Assembly: GCA_027186245.1 (NCBI GenBank)
Contig: CP114481.1
Coordinates: forward strand, 33,015,501 to 33,079,500
DNA: 64,000 nucleotides
Source of the DNA: Coriaria nepalensis
Taxonomy: Eukaryota; Streptophyta; Magnoliopsida; Cucurbitales; Coriariaceae
Direction of reading: 5' to 3'
The notes below the pieces were generated by a model, which was given only the letters and a program-made list of their open reading frames with translations, did not search any database and was not told the DNA's origin. The translations under genes and the position numbers were made by a program. Of the stretch, positions 50,104-63,497 are shown piece after piece (position 1 is the stretch's first letter; the number at the start of each line of letters is the position of its first letter).

Positions 50104-52632
50104 TTGCAAATGATCATTGCAAGGATAGTGCGCATTCTGTTAACCTTAAAATCATTTCGATGAGTCCTTTCAAGTCAATAACTTACTTCAAAGCAAGTCG
50201 AACGAATTCTAGTTTTCCACTACAGACACCACTTTTGTGCATAACTTGCGAATGATCACTGCATGGAAAGTGTGCGTTCGTTTAACCTTAAAATCATTTC
50301 AATGAGTCATTTCAAGTCAATAACTTATTCCAAAGCTAGTCGAAAGAATTCTAGTTTTGCACTACAGACACAACTTTTGTGCATAACTTGCAAATGATCA
50401 TTGCAAGGAAAGTGTGGATTCGTTTAAAATTAAAATCATTTCAATGAGTCATTTCAAGTCAATAACTTACTTCAAAGCAAGTCGAACGAATTCTAGTTTT
50501 GCACTACAGACACAACTTTTGTGCATAACTTGCAAATGATCAATGCAAGGAAAGTGTGCTTTCGTTTAACCTTAAAATCATTTCAATGAGTCATTTCAAG
50601 TCAATATCTTATCTCAAAGCAAGTAGAATGAATTCTAGTTTTGCACTACAGACACAACTTTTGTGCATAACTTGCAAACGATCATTGCAAGGAAAGTGTG
50701 CATTCTTTTAACCTTAAAATCATTTCGATGAGTCATTTCAAGTCAATAACTTACTTCAAAGAAAGTCGAACGAATTCTAGTTTTCCACTACAGACACCAC
50801 TTTTGTGCATAACTTGCGAATGATCATTGCATGGAAAGTGTGCATTCGTTTAACCTTAAAATCATTTCAATGAGTCATTTCAAGTCAATAACTTACTTCA
50901 AAGCAAGTCGAACGAATTCTAGTTTTCCACTACAGACACCACTTTTGTGCATAACTTGCGAATGATCATTGCATGGAAAGTGTGCATTCGTTTAACCTTA
51001 AAATCATTTCAATGAGTCATTTCAAGTCAATAACTTATGTCAAAGCAAGTCGAACGTATTCTAGTTTTCCACTACAGACACCACTTTTGTGCATAACTTG
51101 CGAATGATCATTGCATGGAAAGTGTGCTTTCGTTTAATCTTAAAATCATTTCAATGAGTCATTTCAAGTCAATAACTTAATTCAAAGCAAGTCGAACGAA
51201 TTCTAGTTTTGCACTACAGACACAACTTTTGTGCATAACTGGCAAATTATCATTCCAAGGAAAGTGTGCTTTCGTTTAACCTTAAAATCATTTCAATGAG
51301 TCATTTCAAGTCAATAACCTATTTCAAAACAAGTCGAATGAATTCTAGTTTTGCACTACAGACACAACTTTTGTGCATAACTTGCAAATGATCATTGCAA
51401 GGAAAGTGTGCATTCGTTTAACCTTAAAATCATTTCAATGAGTCATTTCAAGTCAATAACTTACTTCAAAGCAAGTCGAACGAATTCTAGTTTTGCACTA
51501 CAGACACAACTTCTGTGCATAACTTGCAAATGATCAATGCAAGGAAAGTGTGCTTTCGTTTAACCTTAAAATCATTTCAATGAGTCATTTCAAGTCAATA
51601 TCTTATCTCAAAGCAAGTCGAATGAATTCTAGTTTTGCACTACAGACACAACTTTTATGCATAACTTGCAAATGATCATTGCAAGGAAAGTGTGCATTCT
51701 TTTAACCTTAAAATCATTTTGATGAGTCATTTCAAGTCAATAACTTACTTCAAAGCAAGTCGAACGAATTCTAGTTTTCCACTACAGACACCACTTTTGT
51801 GCATAACTTGCGAATGATCATTGCATGGAAAGTGTGCATTCGTTTAACCTTAAAATCATTTCAATGAGTCATTTCAAGTCAATAACTTATTTCAAAGCTA
51901 GTCGAAAGAATTCTAGTTTTGCACTACAGACACAACTTTTGTGCATAACTTCCAAATGATCATTGCAAGGAAAGTGTGGATTCGTTTAAAATTAAAATCA
52001 TTTCAATGAGTCATTTCAAGTCAATAACTTACTTCAAAGCAAGTCGAACGAATTCTAGTTTTGCACTACAGACACAACTTTTGTGCATAACTTGCAAATG
52101 ATCAATGCAAGGAAAGTGTGCTTTCGTTTAACCTTAAAATCATTTCAATGAATCATTTCAAGTCAATATCTTATCTCAAAGCAAGTCGAATGAATTCTAG
52201 TTTTGCACTACAGACACAACTTTTGTGCATAACTTGCAAACGATCATTGCAAGGAAACTGTGCATTCTTTTAACCTTAAAATCATTTCGATGAGTCATTT
52301 CAAGTCAATAACTTACTTCAAAGAAAGTCGAACGAATTCTAGTTTTCCACTACAGACACCACTTTTGTGCATAACTTGCGAATGATCATTGCATGGAAAG
52401 TGTGCATTCGTTTAACCTTAAAATCATTTCAATGAGTCATTTCAAGTCAATAACTTACTTCAAAGCAAGTCGAACGAATTCTAGTTTTCCACTACAGACA
52501 CCACTTTTGTGCATAACTTGCGAATGATCATTGCATGGAAAGTGTGCATTCGTTTAACCTTAAAATCATTTCAATGAGTCATTTCAAGTCAATAACTTAT
52601 GTCAAAGCAAGTCGAACGTATTCTAGTTTTCC
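49993..52632 (+). repeat. 11-monomer imperfect duplication (offset 1,562 bp)
   Basis: 49,993-51,070 aligns with 51,555-52,632. Markers are AAAGCTAGTCGAAAG (50,331 and 51,893), GCAAACGATC (50,674 and 52,236) and GTGTGGATTCG monomers. Several substitutions separate the copies (GAGTCCTTT versus GAGTCATTT, TTATTCC versus TTATTTC, GAGTCATT versus AATCATTT), so it is older than the 25-monomer repeats to its right. Confidence 0.8.
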
Positions 52633-52715
52633 AGTACAGACACAACTTTTGTGCATAACTTGCAAATGATCATTGCATGGAAAGTGTGCTTTCGTTTAAT
52701 CTTAAAATCATTTCA

Positions 52716-55700
52716 ATGAGTCATTTCAAGTCAATAACTTACTTCAAAGCAAGTCGAACGAATTCTAGTTTTCCACTACAGACACCACTTTTGTGCATAA
52801 CTTGCGAATGATCATTGCATGGAAAGTGTGCATTCGTTTAACCTTAAAATCATTTCAATGAGTCATTTCAAGTCAATCACTTACTTCAAAGCAAGTCGAA
52901 CGAATTCTAGTTTTCCACTACAGACACCACTTTTGTGCATAACTTGCGAATGATCATTGCATGGAAAGTGTGCGTTCGTTTAACCTTAAAATCATTTCAA
53001 TGAGTCATTTCAAGTCAATAACATACTTCAAAGCAAGTCGAACGAATTCTAGTTTTGCACTACAGACACAACTTTTGTGCATAACTTGCAAATGATCAAT
53101 GCAAGGAAAGTGTGCTTTCGTTTAACCTTAAAATCATTTCAATGAATCATTTCAAGTCAATATCTTATCTCAAAGCAAGTCGAATGAATTCTAGTTTTGC
53201 ACTACAGACACAACTTTTGTGCATAACTTGCAAACGATCATTGCAAGGAAACTGTGCATTCTTTTAACCTTAAAATCATTTCAATGAGTCATTTCAAGTC
53301 AATAACTTATGTCAAAGCAAGTCGAACGTATTCTAGTTTTCCAGTACAGACACAACTTTTGTGCATAACTTGCAAATGATCATTGCATGGAAAGTGTGCT
53401 TTCGTTTAATCTTAAAATCATTTCAATGAGTCATTTCAAGTCAATAACTTACTTCAAAGCAAGTCGAACGAATTCTAGTTTTCCACTACAGACACCACTT
53501 TTGTGCATAACTTGCGAATGATCATTGCATGGAAAGTGTGCAGTCGTTTAACCTTAAAATCATTTCAATGAGTCATTCCAAGTCAATCACTTACTTCAAA
53601 GCAAGTCGAACGAATTCTAGTTTTCCACTACAGACACCACTTTTGTGCATAACTTGCGAATGATCATTGCATGGAAAGTGTGCATTCGTTTAACCTTAAA
53701 ATCATTTCAATGAGTCATTTCAAGTCAATAACTTACTTCAAAGCAAGTCGAACGAATTCTAGTTTTGCACTAGAGACACAACTTTTGTGCATAACTTGCA
53801 AATGATCAATGCAAGGAAAGTGTGCTTTCGTTTAACCTTAAAATCATTTCAATGAGTCATTTCAAGTCAATATCTTATCTCAAAGCAAGTCGAATGAATT
53901 CTAGTTTTGCACTACAGACACAACTTTTATGCATAACTTGCAAATGATCATTGCAAGGAAAGTGTGCATTCTTTTAACCTTAAAATCATTTCGATGAGTC
54001 ATTTCAAGTCAATAACTTACTTCAAAGCAATTCGAACGAATTCTAGTTTTCCACTACAGACACCACTTTTGTGCATAACTTGCGAATGATCATTGCATGG
54101 AAAGTGTGCATTCGTTTAACCTTAAAATCATTTCAATGAGTCATTTCAAGTCAATAACTTATTTCAAAGCAAGTCGAAAGACATCTAGTTTTGCACTACA
54201 GACACAACTTTTGTGCATAACTTGCAAATGATCATTGCAAGGAAAGTGTGGATTCGTTTAAAATTAAAATCATTTCAATGAGTCATTTCAAGTCAATAAC
54301 TTACTTCAAAGCAAGTCGAACGAATTCTAGTTTTGCACTACAGACACAACTTTTGTGCATAACTTGCAAATGATCATTGCAAGGAAAGTGTGCATTCGTT
54401 TAACCTGAAAAATCATTTCAATGAGTCATTTCAAGTCAATAACTTATTTCAAAGCAAGTCGAAAGAATTCTAGTTTTGCACTATAGGCACAACTTTTGTG
54501 CATAACTTGCAAATGATCATTGCAAGGAAAGTGTGCATTCGTTTAACCTTAAAATCATCTCAATGAGTCATTGCAAGTCAATAACTTATGTCAAAGCAAG
54601 TCGAACGTATTCTAGTTTTCAAGTACAGACACAAGTTTTGTGCATAACTTGGAAATGATCATTCCAAGGAAAGTGTGTTTTCGTTTAACCTTAAAATCAT
54701 TTCAATGAGTCATTTCAAGTCAATATCTTATCTCAAAGCAAGTCGAATGAATTCTAGTTTTGCGCTACAGACAAAACTTTTGTGCATAACTTGCAAATGA
54801 TCATTGCCAGGAAAGTGTGCAGTCGTTTAAAATTAAAATCATCTCAATGAGTCATTTCAAGTCAATAACTTACTTCAAAGCAAGTCGAGCGAATTCTAGT
54901 TTTCCACTACAGACACCACTTTTGTGCATAACTTGCGAATGATCACTGCATGGAAAGTGTGCATTCGTTTAACCTTAAAATCATTTCAATGAGTCATTTC
55001 AAGTCAATAACTTATTCCAAAGCTAGTCGAAAGAATTCTAGTTTTGCACTACAGACACAACTTTTGTGCATAACTTGCAAATGATCATTGCAAGGAAAGT
55101 GTGGATTCGTTTAAAATTAAAATCATTTCAATGAGTCATTTCAAGTCAATAACTTACTTCAAAGCAAGTCGAACGAATTCTAGTTTTGCACTACAGACAC
55201 AACTTTTGTGCATAACTTGCAAATGATCAATGCAAGGAAAGTGTGCTTTCGTTTAACCTTAAAATCATTTCAATGAGTCATTTCAAGTCAATATCTTATC
55301 TCAAAGCAAGTCGAATGAATTCTAGTTTTGCGCTACAGACAAAACTTTTGTGCATAACTTGCAAATGATCATTGCCAGGAAAGTGTGCAGTCGTTTAAAA
55401 TTAAAATCATCTCAATGAGTCATTTCAAGTCAATAACTTACTTCAAAGCAAGTCGAGCGAATTCTAGTTTTCCACTACAGACACCACTTTTGTGCATAAC
55501 TTGCGAATGATCATTGCATGGAAAGTGTGCATTCGTTTAACCTTAAAATCATTTCAATGAGTCATTTCAAGTCAATAACTTATGTCAAAGCAAGTCGAAC
55601 GTATTCTAGTTTTCCAGTACAGACACAACTTTTGTGCATAACTTGCAAATGATCATTGCAAGGAAAGTGTGCTTTCGTTTAACCTTCAAATCATTTCAAT

Positions 55701-56266
55701 GAGTCATTTCAAGTCAATAACTTAATTCAAAGCAAGTCGAACGAATTCTAGTTTTGCACTACAGACACAACTTTTGTGCATAACTTGCAAATGATCATTG
55801 CAAGGAAAGTGTGCTTTCGTTTAACCTTAAAATCATTTCAATGAGTCATTTCAAGTCAATAACTTACTTCAAAGCAAGTCGAACGAATTCTAGTTTTGCA
55901 CTACAGACACAACTTTTGTGTATAACTTGCAAATGATCATTGCAAGGAAAGTGTGCATTCGTTTAACTTTAAAATCATTTCAATGAGTCATTTCAAGTCA
56001 ATAACTTATTTCAAAGCAAGTCGAAAGAATTCTAGTTTTGCACTACAGACACAACTTTTGTGCATAACTTGCAAATGATCAATGCAAGGAAAGTGTGCTT
56101 TCGTTTAACCTTAAAATCATTTCAATGAGTCATTTCAAGTCAATATCTTATCTCAAAGCAAGTCGAATGAATTCTAGTTTTGCACTACAGACACAACTTT
56201 TATGCATAACTTGCAAATGATCATTGCAAGGAAAGTGTGCATTCTTTTAACCTTAAAATCATTTCG
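52716..56266 (+). repeat. 3,551 bp higher-order repeat, unit 1 (25 monomers plus 1 bp)
   Basis: The marker CGAAAGACATCTAG recurs at intervals of exactly 3,551 bp (ACATCTAG at 54,181, 57,732 and 61,283). Unit 1 differs from units 2 and 3 at 53,579 (C, versus A at 57,130 and 60,681) and at 54,150 (G, versus T at 57,701 and 61,252). It contains a 143 bp monomer and an internal 4-monomer repeat (GCGCTACAGACAAAAC, 568 bp apart). The left edge is set by a mismatch at 52,715. Confidence 0.95.
54364..54506 (+). repeat. 143 bp monomer (+1), unit 1
   Basis: AACCTGAAAAATCATT replaces AACCTTAAAATCATT, a T-to-G change plus one extra A. It is present in all three 3,551 bp units and accounts for their extra base. 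Confidence 0.94.
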
Positions 56267-59200
56267 ATGAGTCATTTCAAGTCAATAACTTACTTCAAAG
56301 CAAGTCGAACGAATTCTAGTTTTCCACTACAGACACCACTTTTGTGCATAACTTGCGAATGATCATTGCATGGAAAGTGTGCATTCGTTTAACCTTAAAA
56401 TCATTTCAATGAGTCATTTCAAGTCAATCACTTACTTCAAAGCAAGTCGAACGAATTCTAGTTTTCCACTACAGACACCACTTTTGTGCATAACTTGCGA
56501 ATGATCATTGCATGGAAAGTGTGCGTTCGTTTAACCTTAAAATCATTTCAATGAGTCATTTCAAGTCAATAACATACTTCAAAGCAAGTCGAACGAATTC
56601 TAGTTTTGCACTACAGACACAACTTTTGTGCATAACTTGCAAATGATCAATGCAAGGAAAGTGTGCTTTCGTTTAACCTTAAAATCATTTCAATGAATCA
56701 TTTCAAGTCAATATCTTATCTCAAAGCAAGTCGAATGAATTCTAGTTTTGCACTACAGACACAACTTTTGTGCATAACTTGCAAACGATCATTGCAAGGA
56801 AACTGTGCATTCTTTTAACCTTAAAATCATTTCAATGAGTCATTTCAAGTCAATAACTTATGTCAAAGCAAGTCGAACGTATTCTAGTTTTCCAGTACAG
56901 ACACAACTTTTGTGCATAACTTGCAAATGATCATTGCATGGAAAGTGTGCTTTCGTTTAATCTTAAAATCATTTCAATGAGTCATTTCAAGTCAATAACT
57001 TACTTCAAAGCAAGTCGAACGAATTCTAGTTTTCCACTACAGACACCACTTTTGTGCATAACTTGCGAATGATCATTGCATGGAAAGTGTGCAGTCGTTT
57101 AACCTTAAAATCATTTCAATGAGTCATTCAAAGTCAATCACTTACTTCAAAGCAAGTCGAACGAATTCTAGTTTTCCACTACAGACACCACTTTTGTGCA
57201 TAACTTGCGAATGATCATTGCATGGAAAGTGTGCATTCGTTTAACCTTAAAATCATTTCAATGAGTCATTTCAAGTCAATAACTTACTTCAAAGCAAGTC
57301 GAACGAATTCTAGTTTTGCACTAGAGACACAACTTTTGTGCATAACTTGCAAATGATCAATGCAAGGAAAGTGTGCTTTCGTTTAACCTTAAAATCATTT
57401 CAATGAGTCATTTCAAGTCAATATCTTATCTCAAAGCAAGTCGAATGAATTCTAGTTTTGCACTACAGACACAACTTTTATGCATAACTTGCAAATGATC
57501 ATTGCAAGGAAAGTGTGCATTCTTTTAACCTTAAAATCATTTCGATGAGTCATTTCAAGTCAATAACTTACTTCAAAGCAATTCGAACGAATTCTAGTTT
57601 TCCACTACAGACACCACTTTTGTGCATAACTTGCGAATGATCATTGCATGGAAAGTGTGCATTCGTTTAACCTTAAAATCATTTCAATGAGTCATTTCAA
57701 TTCAATAACTTATTTCAAAGCAAGTCGAAAGACATCTAGTTTTGCACTACAGACACAACTTTTGTGCATAACTTGCAAATGATCATTGCAAGGAAAGTGT
57801 GGATTCGTTTAAAATTAAAATCATTTCAATGAGTCATTTCAAGTCAATAACTTACTTCAAAGCAAGTCGAACGAATTCTAGTTTTGCACTACAGACACAA
57901 CTTTTGTGCATAACTTGCAAATGATCATTGCAAGGAAAGTGTGCATTCGTTTAACCTGAAAAATCATTTCAATGAGTCATTTCAAGTCAATAACTTATTT
58001 CAAAGCAAGTCGAAAGAATTCTAGTTTTGCACTATAGGCACAACTTTTGTGCATAACTTGCAAATGATCATTGCAAGGAAAGTGTGCATTCGTTTAACCT
58101 TAAAATCATCTCAATGAGTCATTGCAAGTCAATAACTTATGTCAAAGCAAGTCGAACGTATTCTAGTTTTCAAGTACAGACACAAGTTTTGTGCATAACT
58201 TGGAAATGATCATTCCAAGGAAAGTGTGTTTTCGTTTAACCTTAAAATCATTTCAATGAGTCATTTCAAGTCAATATCTTATCTCAAAGCAAGTCGAATG
58301 AATTCTAGTTTTGCGCTACAGACAAAACTTTTGTGCATAACTTGCAAATGATCATTGCCAGGAAAGTGTGCAGTCGTTTAAAATTAAAATCATCTCAATG
58401 AGTCATTTCAAGTCAATAACTTACTTCAAAGCAAGTCGAGCGAATTCTAGTTTTCCACTACAGACACCACTTTTGTGCATAACTTGCGAATGATCACTGC
58501 ATGGAAAGTGTGCATTCGTTTAACCTTAAAATCATTTCAATGAGTCATTTCAAGTCAATAACTTATTCCAAAGCTAGTCGAAAGAATTCTAGTTTTGCAC
58601 TACAGACACAACTTTTGTGCATAACTTGCAAATGATCATTGCAAGGAAAGTGTGGATTCGTTTAAAATTAAAATCATTTCAATGAGTCATTTCAAGTCAA
58701 TAACTTACTTCAAAGCAAGTCGAACGAATTCTAGTTTTGCACTACAGACACAACTTTTGTGCATAACTTGCAAATGATCAATGCAAGGAAAGTGTGCTTT
58801 CGTTTAACCTTAAAATCATTTCAATGAGTCATTTCAAGTCAATATCTTATCTCAAAGCAAGTCGAATGAATTCTAGTTTTGCGCTACAGACAAAACTTTT
58901 GTGCATAACTTGCAAATGATCATTGCCAGGAAAGTGTGCAGTCGTTTAAAATTAAAATCATCTCAATGAGTCATTTCAAGTCAATAACTTACTTCAAAGC
59001 AAGTCGAGCGAATTCTAGTTTTCCACTACAGACACCACTTTTGTGCATAACTTGCGAATGATCATTGCATGGAAAGTGTGCATTCGTTTAACCTTAAAAT
59101 CATTTCAATGAGTCATTTCAAGTCAATAACTTATGTCAAAGCAAGTCGAACGTATTCTAGTTTTCCAGTACAGACACAACTTTTGTGCATAACTTGCAAA

Positions 59201-59817
59201 TGATCATTGCAAGGAAAGTGTGCTTTCGTTTAACCTTCAAATCATTTCAATGAGTCATTTCAAGTCAATAACTTAATTCAAAGCAAGTCGAACGAATTCT
59301 AGTTTTGCACTACAGACACAACTTTTGTGCATAACTTGCAAATGATCATTGCAAGGAAAGTGTGCTTTCGTTTAACCTTAAAATCATTTCAATGAGTCAT
59401 TTCAAGTCAATAACTTACTTCAAAGCAAGTCGAACGAATTCTAGTTTTGCACTACAGACACAACTTTTGTGTATAACTTGCAAATGATCATTGCAAGGAA
59501 AGTGTGCATTCGTTTAACTTTAAAATCATTTCAATGAGTCATTTCAAGTCAATAACTTATTTCAAAGCAAGTCGAAAGAATTCTAGTTTTGCACTACAGA
59601 CACAACTTTTGTGCATAACTTGCAAATGATCAATGCAAGGAAAGTGTGCTTTCGTTTAACCTTAAAATCATTTCAATGAGTCATTTCAAGTCAATATCTT
59701 ATCTCAAAGCAAGTCGAATGAATTCTAGTTTTGCACTACAGACACAACTTTTATGCATAACTTGCAAATGATCATTGCAAGGAAAGTGTGCATTCTTTTA
59801 ACCTTAAAATCATTTCG
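56267..59817 (+). repeat. 3,551 bp higher-order repeat, unit 2
   Basis: I see no difference between this unit and unit 3, and both share the two substitutions that separate them from unit 1. Units 2 and 3 are therefore each other's closest relatives, produced in a later step than the first duplication. Confidence 0.95.
57915..58057 (+). repeat. 143 bp monomer (+1), unit 2
   Basis: Same AACCTGAAAAATC form, 3,551 bp after the unit 1 copy. Confidence 0.94.
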
Positions 59818-62800
59818 ATGAGTCATTTCAAGTCAATAACTTACTTCAAAGCAAGTCGAACGAATTCTAGTTTTCCACTACAGACACCACTTTTGTGCAT
59901 AACTTGCGAATGATCATTGCATGGAAAGTGTGCATTCGTTTAACCTTAAAATCATTTCAATGAGTCATTTCAAGTCAATCACTTACTTCAAAGCAAGTCG
60001 AACGAATTCTAGTTTTCCACTACAGACACCACTTTTGTGCATAACTTGCGAATGATCATTGCATGGAAAGTGTGCGTTCGTTTAACCTTAAAATCATTTC
60101 AATGAGTCATTTCAAGTCAATAACATACTTCAAAGCAAGTCGAACGAATTCTAGTTTTGCACTACAGACACAACTTTTGTGCATAACTTGCAAATGATCA
60201 ATGCAAGGAAAGTGTGCTTTCGTTTAACCTTAAAATCATTTCAATGAATCATTTCAAGTCAATATCTTATCTCAAAGCAAGTCGAATGAATTCTAGTTTT
60301 GCACTACAGACACAACTTTTGTGCATAACTTGCAAACGATCATTGCAAGGAAACTGTGCATTCTTTTAACCTTAAAATCATTTCAATGAGTCATTTCAAG
60401 TCAATAACTTATGTCAAAGCAAGTCGAACGTATTCTAGTTTTCCAGTACAGACACAACTTTTGTGCATAACTTGCAAATGATCATTGCATGGAAAGTGTG
60501 CTTTCGTTTAATCTTAAAATCATTTCAATGAGTCATTTCAAGTCAATAACTTACTTCAAAGCAAGTCGAACGAATTCTAGTTTTCCACTACAGACACCAC
60601 TTTTGTGCATAACTTGCGAATGATCATTGCATGGAAAGTGTGCAGTCGTTTAACCTTAAAATCATTTCAATGAGTCATTCAAAGTCAATCACTTACTTCA
60701 AAGCAAGTCGAACGAATTCTAGTTTTCCACTACAGACACCACTTTTGTGCATAACTTGCGAATGATCATTGCATGGAAAGTGTGCATTCGTTTAACCTTA
60801 AAATCATTTCAATGAGTCATTTCAAGTCAATAACTTACTTCAAAGCAAGTCGAACGAATTCTAGTTTTGCACTAGAGACACAACTTTTGTGCATAACTTG
60901 CAAATGATCAATGCAAGGAAAGTGTGCTTTCGTTTAACCTTAAAATCATTTCAATGAGTCATTTCAAGTCAATATCTTATCTCAAAGCAAGTCGAATGAA
61001 TTCTAGTTTTGCACTACAGACACAACTTTTATGCATAACTTGCAAATGATCATTGCAAGGAAAGTGTGCATTCTTTTAACCTTAAAATCATTTCGATGAG
61101 TCATTTCAAGTCAATAACTTACTTCAAAGCAATTCGAACGAATTCTAGTTTTCCACTACAGACACCACTTTTGTGCATAACTTGCGAATGATCATTGCAT
61201 GGAAAGTGTGCATTCGTTTAACCTTAAAATCATTTCAATGAGTCATTTCAATTCAATAACTTATTTCAAAGCAAGTCGAAAGACATCTAGTTTTGCACTA
61301 CAGACACAACTTTTGTGCATAACTTGCAAATGATCATTGCAAGGAAAGTGTGGATTCGTTTAAAATTAAAATCATTTCAATGAGTCATTTCAAGTCAATA
61401 ACTTACTTCAAAGCAAGTCGAACGAATTCTAGTTTTGCACTACAGACACAACTTTTGTGCATAACTTGCAAATGATCATTGCAAGGAAAGTGTGCATTCG
61501 TTTAACCTGAAAAATCATTTCAATGAGTCATTTCAAGTCAATAACTTATTTCAAAGCAAGTCGAAAGAATTCTAGTTTTGCACTATAGGCACAACTTTTG
61601 TGCATAACTTGCAAATGATCATTGCAAGGAAAGTGTGCATTCGTTTAACCTTAAAATCATCTCAATGAGTCATTGCAAGTCAATAACTTATGTCAAAGCA
61701 AGTCGAACGTATTCTAGTTTTCAAGTACAGACACAAGTTTTGTGCATAACTTGGAAATGATCATTCCAAGGAAAGTGTGTTTTCGTTTAACCTTAAAATC
61801 ATTTCAATGAGTCATTTCAAGTCAATATCTTATCTCAAAGCAAGTCGAATGAATTCTAGTTTTGCGCTACAGACAAAACTTTTGTGCATAACTTGCAAAT
61901 GATCATTGCCAGGAAAGTGTGCAGTCGTTTAAAATTAAAATCATCTCAATGAGTCATTTCAAGTCAATAACTTACTTCAAAGCAAGTCGAGCGAATTCTA
62001 GTTTTCCACTACAGACACCACTTTTGTGCATAACTTGCGAATGATCACTGCATGGAAAGTGTGCATTCGTTTAACCTTAAAATCATTTCAATGAGTCATT
62101 TCAAGTCAATAACTTATTCCAAAGCTAGTCGAAAGAATTCTAGTTTTGCACTACAGACACAACTTTTGTGCATAACTTGCAAATGATCATTGCAAGGAAA
62201 GTGTGGATTCGTTTAAAATTAAAATCATTTCAATGAGTCATTTCAAGTCAATAACTTACTTCAAAGCAAGTCGAACGAATTCTAGTTTTGCACTACAGAC
62301 ACAACTTTTGTGCATAACTTGCAAATGATCAATGCAAGGAAAGTGTGCTTTCGTTTAACCTTAAAATCATTTCAATGAGTCATTTCAAGTCAATATCTTA
62401 TCTCAAAGCAAGTCGAATGAATTCTAGTTTTGCGCTACAGACAAAACTTTTGTGCATAACTTGCAAATGATCATTGCCAGGAAAGTGTGCAGTCGTTTAA
62501 AATTAAAATCATCTCAATGAGTCATTTCAAGTCAATAACTTACTTCAAAGCAAGTCGAGCGAATTCTAGTTTTCCACTACAGACACCACTTTTGTGCATA
62601 ACTTGCGAATGATCATTGCATGGAAAGTGTGCATTCGTTTAACCTTAAAATCATTTCAATGAGTCATTTCAAGTCAATAACTTATGTCAAAGCAAGTCGA
62701 ACGTATTCTAGTTTTCCAGTACAGACACAACTTTTGTGCATAACTTGCAAATGATCATTGCAAGGAAAGTGTGCTTTCGTTTAACCTTCAAATCATTTCA

Positions 62801-63497
62801 ATGAGTCATTTCAAGTCAATAACTTAATTCAAAGCAAGTCGAACGAATTCTAGTTTTGCACTACAGACACAACTTTTGTGCATAACTTGCAAATGATCAT
62901 TGCAAGGAAAGTGTGCTTTCGTTTAACCTTAAAATCATTTCAATGAGTCATTTCAAGTCAATAACTTACTTCAAAGCAAGTCGAACGAATTCTAGTTTTG
63001 CACTACAGACACAACTTTTGTGTATAACTTGCAAATGATCATTGCAAGGAAAGTGTGCATTCGTTTAACTTTAAAATCATTTCAATGAGTCATTTCAAGT
63101 CAATAACTTATTTCAAAGCAAGTCGAAAGAATTCTAGTTTTGCACTACAGACACAACTTTTGTGCATAACTTGCAAATGATCAATGCAAGGAAAGTGTGC
63201 TTTCGTTTAACCTTAAAATCATTTCAATGAGTCATTTCAAGTCAATATCTTATCTCAAAGCAAGTCGAATGAATTCTAGTTTTGCACTACAGACACAACT
63301 TTTATGCATAACTTGCAAATGATCATTGCAAGGAAAGTGTGCATTCTTTTAACCTTAAAATCATTTCGATGAGTCATTTCAAGTCAATAACTTACTTCAA
63401 AGCAAGTCGAACGAATTCTAGTTTTCCACTACAGACACCACTTTTGTGCATAACTTGCGAATGATCATTGCATGGAAAGTGTGCATTCGTTTAACCT
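59818..63497 (+). repeat. 3,551 bp higher-order repeat, unit 3 plus 129 bp
   Basis: Unit 3 runs to 63,368. The match to the start of the next unit continues to 63,497, where AACCTG replaces AACCTT, followed by a switch to a TATCTTATCTC monomer. Confidence 0.94.
61466..61608 (+). repeat. 143 bp monomer (+1), unit 3
   Basis: Same AACCTGAAAAATC form, 3,551 bp after the unit 2 copy. Confidence 0.94.

Larger units (their letters stand above)
48500..51020 (+). repeat. Diverged 24-monomer duplication, copy 2
   Basis: Counterpart of 45,100-47,780. It differs by the 122 bp monomer at its left side, by lack of the extra GCATGG monomer, and by substitutions such as CAGGTCG and TTATTCCAAAGCTAG. Edges are approximate. 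Confidence 0.82.
44814..52715 (+). repeat. Right-half segment with imperfect duplications and most indels
   Basis: About 56 monomers rich in CGAAAGAATTC, GTGTGGATTCG, TATCTTATCTC and ACACCAC...GCATGG forms. It contains a roughly 24-monomer duplication (45.1-47.8 kb against 48.5-51.0 kb) and an 11-monomer one (50.0-51.1 kb against 51.6-52.6 kb). Six of the eleven length-variant monomers are here. There is nothing other than satellite. Confidence 0.85.
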
